A stretch of 64,000 nt of DNA from Aquidulcibacter paucihalophilus (GTDB lineage Bacteria; Pseudomonadota; Alphaproteobacteria; Caulobacterales; Caulobacteraceae). The notes under the pieces were generated by a model that was not told the DNA's origin, made no database searches, and saw only the letters and a program-made list of their open reading frames with translations. The translations under genes were made by a program, and so were the position numbers. Location of the stretch: positions 1,042,501-1,106,500 of the forward strand of contig CP127384.1 in assembly GCA_030285985.1 (NCBI GenBank), in the 5' to 3' direction. Positions 10,979-19,693 of the stretch are shown in pieces (position 1 is the first letter of the stretch; each line of letters opens with the position of its first letter).

Positions 10979-11440
10979 TCAGTCTTTCGCGGGGCGCCGG
11001 CGGCGGGGGACGCGGACCAGGGCGACGCCGTCCATGATCAGCTTGCCCTGGACGAAGCCCTCGCAGTCCAGTTCGACACGAGCGCTTTCGGGGTCCACCG
11101 ATTTGACGCTGACCCGGACCAGAACCTCGTCGCCGATGCGGACGGGCAGGTGGAAGCCGAGGGTCTGGGACAGGTAGATCGCCCCGGCGCCGGGCAGGAT
11201 GGTGCCAACCACGGCCGAGCCGAACGAGGCCGAGAGCAGGCCGTGGGCGATGCGGCCGCGATAGGCGGTCTTCGAGGCGAAGGCCTCGTCCATATGCACC
11301 GGATTGTAGTCATCCGAGGCATCGGCGAACTGCTGGATGCGCTGCTCGGTGACGAGGATGTTGGTCTCCGCCGTCATGCCGACGTGGAGTTCCTCGAGGA
11401 TGTAGCCGCCGGAGGGGTGTTTGGTGACAAGTTCGGTCAT
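10979..11440 (-). CDS. MaoC-family (R)-specific enoyl-CoA hydratase
   Basis: 153 residues with a single hot-dog fold. The catalytic pair of the hydratase 2 family is present: Asp44 and His49 in DYNPVHMDEAFA, followed by RIAHGLLSASFGSAVVG. Such enzymes hydrate enoyl-CoA esters, often feeding beta-oxidation or polyhydroxyalkanoate synthesis. The substrate cannot be told from sequence. It lies between the HAD gene and ribF on the same strand. Confidence 0.88.
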   Translation of the reverse strand: MTELVTKHPSGGYILEELHVGMTAETNILVTEQRIQQFADASDDYNPVHMDEAFASKTAYRGRIAHGLLSASFGSAVVGTILPGAGAIYLSQTLGFHLPVRIGDEVLVRVSVKSVDPESARVELDCEGFVQGKLIMDGVALVRVPRRRRPAKD

Positions 11441-11472
11441 GGCCCGGCCTTAGCGCGATTTGCCTCTGAGTG

Positions 11473-11519
11473 GGCCATTTTTTGGATTCAGGCCGACGCG
11501 GCCCGAAGCAAAAATGGCC
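11473..11519. repeat. Inverted repeat in the HAD/MaoC spacer
   Basis: GGCCATTTTT (11473-11482) pairs perfectly with AAAAATGGCC (11510-11519), with a nested GGCCG/CGGCC stem (11491-11503). It fills most of the 83-bp gap between the HAD stop and the MaoC start. It may be a terminator, an attenuator or a protein site; the T-rich arms are unusual for this high-GC DNA. Confidence 0.5.
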
Positions 11520-11523
11520 GTGG

Positions 11524-12393
11524 TCACCACGCCAGATCGAGCGCGGCGTAGCGGGCGTACGTCGTCTCGGCCTTCAACAGGTCGGCGGCGCGGGCCGGAT
11601 CGAGGCGGCCGTCGGGGCCGCGCGCGGCGTCTCCGTGGATGCCCTGGGCGATGAACAGGCAGTCCAGCGCCTGTTTGTTGGCACCGAGCACATCGGTGAC
11701 CACCCCGTCGCCGATGCACAGGACGCGCGAGCGATCGACCGGCCGTCCGAGCAGCCGCTCGCCCTCGGCCAGCGCCAGACCATAGATCGGATCGAAGGGC
11801 TTGCCGGCCATGGTGACCCGACCACCGAGGCTTTCGTACAGGTCGGCCAGCGAACCGCCGCAGTAGATCAGCCGGTCGCCGCGCTGGACCACCCGGTCCG
11901 GGTTGGCGCAGATCAGTTCGAGCCCGCGCGCCACGCCGGCGGACAGGCGTTCGCGATAGTCCTCGGGCGTTTCGGTCTCGTCATCGACCGGGCCGGTGAC
12001 CGAGATGAAGGCCGCGTCGGCGGCACCGTCCGCGACCTGCAGGCCGAGACCGTCATAGAGGGGCCAGTCGCGGTCCGGACCGATGATCCAGGCCGGGCCG
12101 GGCGCGCGTTTGGCGAGTTCGTGGCGAGTGGCGTCGCCCGAGGTGACGACGGCGCGCCAGCTGTCGCGCGGCACGTCCAGGGCGTCGAGCTGGACCACCA
12201 CGCCTGGCGCCGGGCGCGGCGAGTTGGAGATCAGCACGACGTGGCCATGGTCGCGGTTGAACCGGCTCAGGGCCTCGCAGGCCCCGGGCCAGCTTTCGCG
12301 CCCGTTGTGGATCACGCCCCAGACGTCGCAGAGCAACAGGTCATAGTCGGCGGCGATGTCGGACAGGCCGGAGAGGGCGTGGGGGAGGGTCAT
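11524..12393 (-). CDS. HAD-superfamily subclass IIA hydrolase, TIGR01459-like
   Basis: 289 residues. The N-terminal motif LLLCDVWGVIHNG is the DxWGVxHxG form found in this alphaproteobacterial NagD-like family; SNSPRP and the C-terminal CIGDGVVTDVLGA complete the HAD core. Members are phosphatases or phosphate-transfer enzymes of uncertain substrate. The ATG at 12393 (MTLPHALSGL) is chosen because a longer frame to 12564 would overlap the divergent lipoprotein gene and add unlike sequence. Confidence 0.87.
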   Translation of the reverse strand: MTLPHALSGLSDIAADYDLLLCDVWGVIHNGRESWPGACEALSRFNRDHGHVVLISNSPRPAPGVVVQLDALDVPRDSWRAVVTSGDATRHELAKRAPGPAWIIGPDRDWPLYDGLGLQVADGAADAAFISVTGPVDDETETPEDYRERLSAGVARGLELICANPDRVVQRGDRLIYCGGSLADLYESLGGRVTMAGKPFDPIYGLALAEGERLLGRPVDRSRVLCIGDGVVTDVLGANKQALDCLFIAQGIHGDAARGPDGRLDPARAADLLKAETTYARYAALDLAW

Positions 12394-12496
12394 GCGGGGC
12401 TGATAGCGGGTTCGGCCGCAGGGGTGAAGGCGGCGCGCGCCGGAACGCCGCTTCCCGCCCGGCGTTCGATCTCCGGGATTCCAAGGGAGAGACGGT

Positions 12497-12844
12497 ATGC
12501 GGTCCATTCTGACGATGACGACGGTGGTGGCTTGCGGGCTGGTGCTGTCAGGGTGCGCGACCATGGGTGACGGCTACGCCTCGGCCTGCGAGCGCGACTA
12601 TGAGCGGAACCGGCAGTATGCGACCGGCGCGGGTGCCGCCCTGGGCGCGGCCGTCGGGGCGGCCGTCGCCGGGCGTGACAACCGCGAGGAAGGGGCCGCC
12701 ATCGGCGCGCTGGCGGGAGCCTTGATAGGGCGGGAGCTCTCCGAGGAAGAGGATCCCTGCGGCTATGGCTTCGGCGGGTATAACCGCGACGGACGGTACG
12801 GGCGGGAGCGGGTCTACTGGCGGGAGGACGGGCGGCGCTGGTAA
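12497..12844 (+). CDS. Glycine-zipper lipoprotein
   Basis: 115 residues. The lipobox LSGC places the acylated Cys near residue 20. The middle (about 43-80) is a glycine-zipper segment with GAGAALGAAVGAAVAG and GAAIGALAGALIG, as in the 17-kDa surface-antigen/SlyB type. The tail is rich in Gly, Tyr and Arg. It is probably an outer-membrane lipoprotein. A GGGAGA site precedes the ATG. It is divergent from the HAD gene and convergent with tipF. Confidence 0.82.
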   Translation: MRSILTMTTVVACGLVLSGCATMGDGYASACERDYERNRQYATGAGAALGAAVGAAVAGRDNREEGAAIGALAGALIGRELSEEEDPCGYGFGGYNRDGRYGRERVYWREDGRRW

Positions 12845-12854
12845 GGGCTCGCCC

Positions 12855-14123
12855 CTAACCCATCCGCCGCCGGTGGTCCGCGCTGCGCAGGGTCGAGCGG
12901 ATGAAGTCCGCGGGCGGGTCGGTCTCGGCCAGGACGGCTTCCTTGATGGCGCGGGGCTCGCCGAACAGGTGGCCCTGGCCCATGGCGACGTCGAGCTCGA
13001 GGATGTCGACGATCTGGCGTTCGCTCTCGCATTTCTCGGCAATCAGCTCGATGCCGTAGCGGCGGGTCAGGCCGGCGAAGTCGGCGGCGGAGATGTCGCG
13101 CAGACTGGGCAGGGCCGAGGCACCGTCGAGGTCGAGCAGCTGTTCGATCAGCAGGTCGGCCGCCACCTTCATGAACTTCACGTCTGACCGCTGCAGGTCG
13201 GCGAAGTCGAGGTCGAGGGTCTGGACCTTGTCGATCGAGAAGCGGAAGCCGAGGTCGGCCAGCTTGGCCATGTTGCGGGCCTCGACCGCGCCGCGGGCGT
13301 CGAAGGTTGCCTGGCCCAGTTCGAAGATCAGGGCCTGGTTGAGGTCGCGGTTCTCGGAGAGGAATTCGAGGAATTGCGGGAAGAAGGTCTCGTCGCCGAG
13401 CGAGGACAGGGCGACGTTGCAGAAGACGCCGACCTTGCGGTCCTGACGCGCCAGACGCCGAACGATCTGGGCGCAGCGGAACAGCAGCAGGTTGTCGATG
13501 GCGGGGACCAGACCCTCGCCCTCGGCGACGGACAGGTATTCCGCCGGCATCATGACCCGGTCGTCGGCCGCGCGCAGGCGGGTGAAGCTTTCGTAGAAGA
13601 TGGTCCGGCGCTGGGGCAGGGAGACGACCGGCTGGAGGTAGAGGTCGACCCGGTTCTCGGCCAGGGCCTCGTGGATATTGGCCAGCAGGACGTTGGACTG
13701 TTCGCGGTGGCGGGCCTCATAGGGATTGGTCGGCGCCGGCTGGGCCGCGCGCTGTTCGAGCGTCTCGCTCATCTGCTGGATCAGTGTCTCCAGCATGCGG
13801 ACCTCGCCCGAGAGGGCTTCGGTGGAGGTGACGGCCCCGGATTCGATGGCCTGGGCCAGTTCGGTCAGGGCCCCCTGGGTCGACTCCATGGCGTCGGCCA
13901 GCAGGCGGTGCGCCTCGCGGACCTGTTCGATTTCATTGCGCAGGGCGGACTTGTCGGCGCGGCCTGTGATGCCGACGTGGACGGCGACCATCAGGCCCAT
14001 GGTGGCGATGGCCCCCGCCGCGCCCGCACCGGCGCCGAGGCCCGCGCGCCACACGAAGGCGCCGACCGTCAGGGCCAGGAAAAGGTAGCCGAAGAACAGG
14101 AAGGCCTGGGTGAGTGCGCGCAT
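12855..14123 (-). CDS. tipF: TipF-like membrane protein with degenerate EAL domain
   Basis: 422 residues. Two membrane helices lie at about 5-25 and 31-52. A coiled coil follows (about 58-125), then an EAL domain from about 145. The signature is ESF (178-180) in place of EAL, and the catalytic DDFG segment reads SIDKVQTLDL, so phosphodiesterase activity is unlikely. This architecture matches Caulobacter TipF, a c-di-GMP receptor needed for flagellum placement with TipN. The symbol rests on architecture and taxonomic context, not on a search. No flagellar gene is adjacent. Confidence 0.78.
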   Translation of the reverse strand: MRALTQAFLFFGYLFLALTVGAFVWRAGLGAGAGAAGAIATMGLMVAVHVGITGRADKSALRNEIEQVREAHRLLADAMESTQGALTELAQAIESGAVTSTEALSGEVRMLETLIQQMSETLEQRAAQPAPTNPYEARHREQSNVLLANIHEALAENRVDLYLQPVVSLPQRRTIFYESFTRLRAADDRVMMPAEYLSVAEGEGLVPAIDNLLLFRCAQIVRRLARQDRKVGVFCNVALSSLGDETFFPQFLEFLSENRDLNQALIFELGQATFDARGAVEARNMAKLADLGFRFSIDKVQTLDLDFADLQRSDVKFMKVAADLLIEQLLDLDGASALPSLRDISAADFAGLTRRYGIELIAEKCESERQIVDILELDVAMGQGHLFGEPRAIKEAVLAETDPPADFIRSTLRSADHRRRMG

Positions 14124-14232
14124 TGGAAACGGATGGTCCGTCTTCCCGGATGGAATCGCCCGAGTATCGGGGTATCAAAGCGAAACGCATAGCGTTCGTG
14201 CACGGATTCTCCCCACTTCTTCGAGGTTAACG

Positions 14233-15003
14233 ATGGAATTGTTCGATCTGAGCGGCAAGGTCGCTGTCATCACCGGCTCGTCCAAGGGGATCGGCAAGGC
14301 GATCGCCGAACGGATGGCCGAACACGGCGCCCGGGTGGTGATCAGCTCGCGCAAGCCGGGCCCTTGCGATGAGGTCGCCCAGGCGATCAATGCCAGGCAC
14401 GGCGAGGGCCGGGCCATTGCCATCCCGGCGAACATTGCCTCGAAGGAAGAGCTGCAGCGGCTGGTCGACGAGACCAATGCGGCTTTCGGCAGGATCGACA
14501 TCCTGGTCTGCAATGCCGCGACCAATCCCTATGCGGGGCCGATGGCTGGGATCAGCGACGACCAGTTCGGCAAGATCCTGCAGAACAACGTCGTGTCCAA
14601 CCACTGGCTGATCCAGATGGTCGCGCCGCAGATGCTGGAGCGGAAGGACGGGTCGGTGATCATCGTCTCGTCGATCGGCGGGCTGCGAGGCAACGCCCTG
14701 ATCGGCGCCTACAACATCTCCAAGGCGGCGGACATGCAGCTGGCGCGCAACCTGGCGGTGGAGTGGGGACCGTCCAACGTGCGGGTCAACACCATCGCGC
14801 CGGGCCTGGTGCAGACCGACTTCGCCAAATACCTGTGGGAGAATCCCGAGCTGCTGAAGCAGGTCACCGACCCCGCGCCGCTGAAGCGGATCGGCCAGCC
14901 GGACGAGATCGCGGGGGCCGCGGTTTATCTGGCGGCACCCGCCTCGGCTTATATGACCGGCCAGACGCTGGTCGTGGACGGCGGGATCACCATTGCGTGG
15001 TGA
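14233..15003 (+). CDS. Short-chain dehydrogenase/reductase
   Basis: 256-residue classical SDR with a Rossmann fold. The cofactor motif TGSSKGIG is at 14-21, NAA at about 94-96, and catalytic Ser147, Tyr160 and Lys164 are present (YNISK). The C-terminus ends with MTGQTLVVDGG, typical of FabG-like oxidoreductases. The ATG at 14233 is chosen over an upstream frame because it starts right at the first beta strand. The substrate is unknown. The stop lies 11 nt inside the next gene. Confidence 0.9.
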   Translation: MELFDLSGKVAVITGSSKGIGKAIAERMAEHGARVVISSRKPGPCDEVAQAINARHGEGRAIAIPANIASKEELQRLVDETNAAFGRIDILVCNAATNPYAGPMAGISDDQFGKILQNNVVSNHWLIQMVAPQMLERKDGSVIIVSSIGGLRGNALIGAYNISKAADMQLARNLAVEWGPSNVRVNTIAPGLVQTDFAKYLWENPELLKQVTDPAPLKRIGQPDEIAGAAVYLAAPASAYMTGQTLVVDGGITIAW

Positions 15004-15916
15004 GGGCGTCAGTTTTCGCCAGGACCTGACCTGGCGCCTGGAGTCGCTCGCCTTCGCGGGCTTCATCGGCTTCATGCGGCTGCTCGGCGTCGAGCGGGCC
15101 TCGGCGCTCGGCGGCTGGCTGCTGCGGACGTTGGGGCCGAAGACGGGGACGCAGCGCACGGTGATGCGCAACCTGCGCATCGCCTTCCCCGATATGCCGG
15201 AAGACGCGCGCGAGGCGCTGGCGCTGGCGCAGTGGGAACAGACCGGCCGCGCCTTCGCCGAGACGGCGGTGATGGACATTCTGGTCAAACAGGGCCGGAT
15301 CGAGGTGGTCGGCCTGGAGCGGCTGCATGCCATCCGGGACTCGGGAAAGCCGGTGGTTTTCGTGGGCGGCCATTTCGCCAATATCGAGACGCTGGCGGCG
15401 ACCATCACGGGCTCGGGCGTGCCGTGCCAGATCACCTATCGCGCGGCCAACAATCCCTATGTCGACGCCCAGATCATCGCGGCGCGGGCCCGCTACGGGG
15501 TGAAGCTGTTCGCGCCCAAGGGCGGCGACGGGGCGCGGGAGTTGCTGGCCGGCATGGCGCGCGGCGAGTCCGTGGCCCTGATGAATGACCAGAAATTCTC
15601 GGAAGGTCCCGAGGTGACCTTCTTCGGTCAGCCCGTGAACGCCGCCCCCGGCCCCAGCCGTCTGGCGCTGCGGTTCGGCACGGTGCTGCAGCCGATGTCG
15701 GTGGTGCGGTTGCCGGGCGTGCGGTTCCGGCTGACCGTCTATGAGCCGATCGAACTGGAACAGACCGGCGATCGGCAGGGGGACATCGCGCGCGGCGTCC
15801 AGGCGATCACCCTCTTTGTCGAGGACCGGGTGCGCGAGAGCCCGGTGGACTGGTTCTGGGTCCACAAACGCTGGCCCGACCGGGTCTATGCCGCGCTGGA
15901 GTCGTCGCTGGCCTGA
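14993..15916 (+). CDS. LpxL/HtrB-type lysophospholipid acyltransferase
   Basis: 307 residues. It belongs to the LpxL/LpxM superfamily, which adds acyl chains to lipid A or related lipids at the inner membrane. The catalytic HX4(D/E) motif appears as GGHFANIE. Downstream FAPKGGDGARELL, then MNDQKF and the C-terminal VDWFWVHKRWP are typical. A TTG start overlapping the SDR stop by 11 nt gives the expected N-terminus. The 3' end overlaps the convergent response regulator gene by 31 nt. It could be a late lipid A acyltransferase, away from the main lipid A cluster. Confidence 0.87.
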   Translation: MRGEGVSFRQDLTWRLESLAFAGFIGFMRLLGVERASALGGWLLRTLGPKTGTQRTVMRNLRIAFPDMPEDAREALALAQWEQTGRAFAETAVMDILVKQGRIEVVGLERLHAIRDSGKPVVFVGGHFANIETLAATITGSGVPCQITYRAANNPYVDAQIIAARARYGVKLFAPKGGDGARELLAGMARGESVALMNDQKFSEGPEVTFFGQPVNAAPGPSRLALRFGTVLQPMSVVRLPGVRFRLTVYEPIELEQTGDRQGDIARGVQAITLFVEDRVRESPVDWFWVHKRWPDRVYAALESSLA

Positions 15917-16398
15917 TCCGCGGCGCGGCGCATCGGCCCCTTGTAGTTCGAGGTGTTGGACCGTCGGCGGTCTGGCCCGAAATAGCCGTCGGTCTTCACG
16001 AACGGACGGGGGCGGAAGATCACCGCCTGGATGCGGTCGAGGATGGCCTTGGCCGTGATCGGCTTGACCACGAACTCCGTCACCCCCGCGTCGCGCGCCT
16101 CATAGACGCGGCTCTTTTCCGAATGGCCGGTCATCATGATGATCGGCAGATAGGGATTGGCCGTGTCCGGACTGTTGCGGACCAGTCGGGTGAATTCGAC
16201 GCCGTCCAGCGGGAACATGTTGAAGTCGACGATGGCGAGGTCGATCGGATGCTCGCGCAGGATCTCGAGTCCGGCGGTGCCGTCAGCGGCCTCCCGCACC
16301 TTGCGCACGCCGGCCGACTGCAGCACCGCGGACGTGATCGCCCGCATGTGCTGGTTGTCGTCGACCAGCAGAACCTGGAGTGCCTGGAGAGATGACAT
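15886..16398 (-). CDS. CheY-like single-domain response regulator
   Basis: 170 residues. The receiver domain shows LLVDDN at the N-terminus, the phospho-acceptor Asp in AIVDFNMFPLDG, Thr in MMTGH and Lys in VVKPI. The C-terminal tail (FGPDRRR, then GPMRRA) is a basic extension common in alphaproteobacterial receivers of this kind; there is no output domain. The ATG at 16398 (MSSLQALQVLL) is preferred because the receiver begins right there. No kinase is adjacent. The 3' end overlaps the convergent acyltransferase gene. Confidence 0.88.
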   Translation of the reverse strand: MSSLQALQVLLVDDNQHMRAITSAVLQSAGVRKVREAADGTAGLEILREHPIDLAIVDFNMFPLDGVEFTRLVRNSPDTANPYLPIIMMTGHSEKSRVYEARDAGVTEFVVKPITAKAILDRIQAVIFRPRPFVKTDGYFGPDRRRSNTSNYKGPMRRAADQASDDSSAA

Positions 16399-16508
16399 AA
16401 AACTGGGCCGTGCCGGAAGCGGCGGGAAGGCGGTCAATTTAAGGGGCGAATCATTATCCGTCCATGACCGATCAACGTTCAGTCAAAAGCATAACCGTTT
16501 ACGCACGC

Positions 16509-17336
16509 TCAGGTTTTCACCAGCAGTGAAGGATCCAGGTTGCGGTCGCGCCATTTCATGCGCCAGCAGAGATGTGGACCGGTGGCCCTGCCGGTCATGC
16601 CCACCCGGCCGACAGGCTCTCCGCGGCTCAGGTCCTGGCCTGCGACGACGTCGATGCGGGACTGGTGAAGATAGGCCGTGATCAACCCCTGGCCGTGGTC
16701 GATCAGGACCAGGCCGCCCTCGAAATGCAACCCTGGCTGGGCCAGGGTGACGCGTCCGGCGGCGGGGGCCCGGATCACCGTCCCCTGCGGTGCCGCCAGA
16801 TCGATGCCGTAGTGAGGCCGCGCGGGCGTACCATTGAGGACGCGCTGGCTGCCCCAGCGGCTGGTGACCCGGAAGCCCTCCAGCGGCCAGTCGAAGCCAT
16901 CGCGGAAATGATCGGCGTCGATGCGGCTGGCAAAGCCCTCGGTCTTGATCACGATCTCGCGCTGGATGCGGGCCAGCAGTTCGGGGTCGGAGGGCTCCAC
17001 GGTCGACGGCGGCAGGCCATTGACGCTGGTCGAGGGAAACTGGCCGGGGGCGATGTCGAGGATGCGGCGGGCGGTGCGGTCGCCGAGCCGGGCCTCGATC
17101 TGGACAGTGCCGGCCGCCTCACGGTCGAAGCCGACGATGAAGACGCCGTCAGCCGAGGCTGCCGTCAGGGATTCACCATCGACGAAAATCAGGGCGCGGG
17201 GCCAGGTGCGGCCGAGGGCGTGACCGCCCTGGACGAAGCGGCCGGCCAGGGTCAGGCCGTCGTCCTGCGCCTGGGCGGAACCGGCGGCGAGCAGGGCACC
17301 GGAGCCGATAACGACGCTCCGGCGGTTGAGGATCAC
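16509..17336 (-). CDS. M23-family peptidase-like protein (LytM domain)
   Basis: 275 residues. The signal peptide carries a twin arginine (LNRRSVVIGSG), so Tat export is possible. The C-terminal half is an M23/LytM domain. The first zinc motif is intact, His175 and Asp179 in HYGIDLAAP. The second, normally HxH, reads His255-Leu-Cys257 in GPHLCWRMKW, so one zinc ligand is Cys. The protein could be a peptidoglycan endopeptidase with an altered site or an inactive activator. The start overlaps DUF2093 by 4 nt. Confidence 0.85.
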   Translation of the reverse strand: MILNRRSVVIGSGALLAAGSAQAQDDGLTLAGRFVQGGHALGRTWPRALIFVDGESLTAASADGVFIVGFDREAAGTVQIEARLGDRTARRILDIAPGQFPSTSVNGLPPSTVEPSDPELLARIQREIVIKTEGFASRIDADHFRDGFDWPLEGFRVTSRWGSQRVLNGTPARPHYGIDLAAPQGTVIRAPAAGRVTLAQPGLHFEGGLVLIDHGQGLITAYLHQSRIDVVAGQDLSRGEPVGRVGMTGRATGPHLCWRMKWRDRNLDPSLLVKT

Positions 17337-17533
17337 GCGACCTGGCCCAGTCTCTGGAAGGCTTCCCCGGGGCCCGCATAGGCTTCCTGCAGACTGACCG
17401 ACCAGTAGCGCAGGGATTCCAGGGGGATGGATTTGCCGCTGACGGCACAGGTCACGAAGCGGCCGGGCTTGAGCACGGCGAACTCGCCATCGCCGTAGTG
17501 GAGGGTCGCCTTGGCGGTCTGGGTCTTGGGCAT
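17333..17533 (-). CDS. DUF2093 family protein
   Basis: 66 residues, matching the small alphaproteobacterial DUF2093 family: GDGEFAVLKPGRFVTCAVSG followed by IPLESLRYWSV and YAGP. The family has no established function. The stop overlaps the M23 start as ATGA. The stop of xseA lies downstream (17581-17583) with xseA upstream on the same strand, so xseA - DUF2093 - M23 probably forms one unit. Confidence 0.88.
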   Translation of the reverse strand: MPKTQTAKATLHYGDGEFAVLKPGRFVTCAVSGKSIPLESLRYWSVSLQEAYAGPGEAFQRLGQVA

Positions 17534-17580
17534 GGAGGCAGGCTAGCTTGGCCGTGGGCGCAACGCCACGGCTTTGATGC

Positions 17581-19188
17581 TCAAAACAGGTCGCCCTGAC
17601 CGGGGGGCGGCGTCTTCGGGCGGGGTGGCGACGCCGGCGGCTTCGGCGACGGCGGCGGGGTCTCGCCGCCGTCGATCCGGGCCCCGCGCGACCCGTCGGC
17701 GAAGACGATCCGGACGGCCTGGCCGTCCTGCAGGGCAGTAGCGGCGGCGATCATGACGCCGTCCTCGGCCTCGATCCGGGCGAAGCCGGGCTTGGGGGTC
17801 TTCGGGTTGAGGCCGGCCAAGGCCCGGGACAGGGCGGCGAGGCGGGCCTCCTCGCGTTCGATCCGCCGGGGCAGGGCGTCGAGCCGGGTACCGACGGACT
17901 CGAGCCGCGCCGCGCGCTGGTCGAGGCGGCGATGCAGGGGCTCGGGCGACAGGCGGGCGAGGGCGCGCATCAGCCGATGCTCATGGGCCTTCACATTGGC
18001 GTCCAGACCGGTGCCGAGACGGGCCGACACGGCCTCCAGCCGGTCCCGGCGGCGCTCCATGGCGCGGTCCAGCAGGGCGCGGGACAGGCGGCCGGTGACA
18101 CGGACGAGCCCCCGCTCATGCAGGGCGACGTTCCGGGTCAGGCCCGAGGCGAGGCGGCTGCCGGCATGGTCGAGGCGCTGCTGTGGCAGGGCGAGGACGT
18201 CCTCGGGCCGGGCGGGCAGGCCGCGGGCGGCGGCACGCAGCCGGGTGCGGCGGTCCTCTAGAATGCGGCCGCCGGCGCGGGCCAGACGGCGGTCGAAATC
18301 GGCGACGGCGTACTGGAGGTCGGCCAGCACCGGGGTGGCGATCTCGGCCGCGCCGGTCGGCGTCGGCGCGCGCCGGTCGGAGACGAAGTCGATCAATGTG
18401 GTGTCGGTCTCATGCCCGACGGCCGAGATGATCGGGATGGAGGCGGCGGCGACGGTGCGGGCCAGGGCCTCGTCATTGAAGGCCCAGAGGTCCTCGACCG
18501 AGCCCCCGCCGCGCGCGACGATGACCACATCGGGTCGCGGGATCGGGCCGCCCGGCTTCAGGGCGTCGAAGCCCCGGATGGCGGCGGCGACCTGGCCGGC
18601 GGCGGCGTCGCCCTGGACGACGCAGGGCCAGACGATGACGCGGCACGGCCAGCGCTCTGCGATCCGGTGCAGGATGTCGCGGATCACCGCGCCGGTCGGG
18701 CTGGTGATGACGCCGACCACGGCGGGGAAGGCCGGAATGGGTTTCTTGCGGCCCGGCTCGAACAGGCCCTCGCTGGCCAGTTTCGCCTTGAGCCGCTCCA
18801 ACTGGGCCAGAAGCGCGCCGGCCCCGGCCGCCTCCATGCTCTCGATGACGATCTGGTAGGACGACCGCGCCGGATAGGAGGTGATCTTGCCGGTGACGAT
18901 GACCTCGAGGCCGGACTCGGGCCGGACGCCGAGGCCGCGCACCGAGCCCTTCCAGATCACCCCGTCGATGGCCGACTTGTCGTCCTTGAGGGTCAGATAG
19001 ACGTGGCCCGAGGCGTGGTGATTGACCTTGGAGATCTCGCCCCGGAGCCGGACATGGCCGAACCGGTCCTCAAGCGTGCGCTTGAGGGCGAACGACAGTT
19101 CCGAGACCGTCTGCGGAGGATTGTTGTCCCGGACGGGCGGCGGCGGTTCGTCCGCCGGGCCCTCGAAGACGTAGGAGTCGTCGCTCAT
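17581..19188 (-). CDS. xseA: Exodeoxyribonuclease VII large subunit
   Basis: 535 residues. The N-terminal OB-fold (about 25-130, [20 protein letters not shown]) is followed by the nuclease core with [12 protein letters not shown], then the [20 protein letters not shown] block and [15 protein letters not shown]. The helical arm follows, then an extra C-terminal Pro-rich linker ending in QGDLF. The length exceeds the roughly 450 residues of E. coli because of that linker. The last five residues match the QxxLF form of bacterial beta-clamp-binding motifs. Exo VII trims single-stranded DNA with XseB, which is not in this window. Confidence 0.95.
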   Translation of the reverse strand: MSDDSYVFEGPADEPPPPVRDNNPPQTVSELSFALKRTLEDRFGHVRLRGEISKVNHHASGHVYLTLKDDKSAIDGVIWKGSVRGLGVRPESGLEVIVTGKITSYPARSSYQIVIESMEAAGAGALLAQLERLKAKLASEGLFEPGRKKPIPAFPAVVGVITSPTGAVIRDILHRIAERWPCRVIVWPCVVQGDAAAGQVAAAIRGFDALKPGGPIPRPDVVIVARGGGSVEDLWAFNDEALARTVAAASIPIISAVGHETDTTLIDFVSDRRAPTPTGAAEIATPVLADLQYAVADFDRRLARAGGRILEDRRTRLRAAARGLPARPEDVLALPQQRLDHAGSRLASGLTRNVALHERGLVRVTGRLSRALLDRAMERRRDRLEAVSARLGTGLDANVKAHEHRLMRALARLSPEPLHRRLDQRAARLESVGTRLDALPRRIEREEARLAALSRALAGLNPKTPKPGFARIEAEDGVMIAAATALQDGQAVRIVFADGSRGARIDGGETPPPSPKPPASPPRPKTPPPGQGDLF

Positions 19189-19288
19189 GGGGGGAGGGTA
19201 GCGGTGCCGCGCGGCGGGGGGAATGGCGGATGTGGGCGGGTGTCTGCCATGGGTAGAACGCGGAGGTTCTCGCGACTAGCTTGGCCAC

Positions 19289-19651
19289 ATGTCCGAACTG
19301 CCGCGAACCGTCGATCAAAGGCTGAACGATCTGGCCAAGAAACTCGACGGCCTCGAGCGGCGGAAGGCGCAGCCTGTGGAGCGTCCGCGTTCGACGCAGA
19401 AGCCGCCGGCGGCAGTCGGGCCGAAGACGAGACTGGTGCTCCGCATCATGGCCGTGGGCTTTGCTGTTTTCTGGGTGCTTTGGCTCGTGCTGGCGTGGTT
19501 CACAGCCCAACCCCACACCCTCAGCGACCTGTTCGTCATCCCGTTTTCGGGAGCCATCGTGTGGGTCTGCTACCAGTTCCACAAAATGATCCTGATCTCG
19601 TCAGTCCGGAAAGGTTCTGCTCTCCTGAGCCAGTCGCAGGACGACCGCTAA
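19289..19651 (+). CDS. Small membrane protein of unknown function
   Basis: 120 residues. A basic, proline-containing N-terminus with a short coiled-coil-like part (RLNDLAKKLDGLERRK) precedes two hydrophobic segments, about 51-72 (LRIMAVGFAVFWVLWLVLAW) and 80-98. I do not recognise a family. Base composition is lower in GC than its neighbours by eye. It is divergent from xseA across a 100-bp gap. Confidence 0.6.
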   Translation: MSELPRTVDQRLNDLAKKLDGLERRKAQPVERPRSTQKPPAAVGPKTRLVLRIMAVGFAVFWVLWLVLAWFTAQPHTLSDLFVIPFSGAIVWVCYQFHKMILISSVRKGSALLSQSQDDR

Positions 19652-19693
19652 GGGGCGGGAGCGGACCATCGTGCCGTTCCGCAAGGCGGACGC

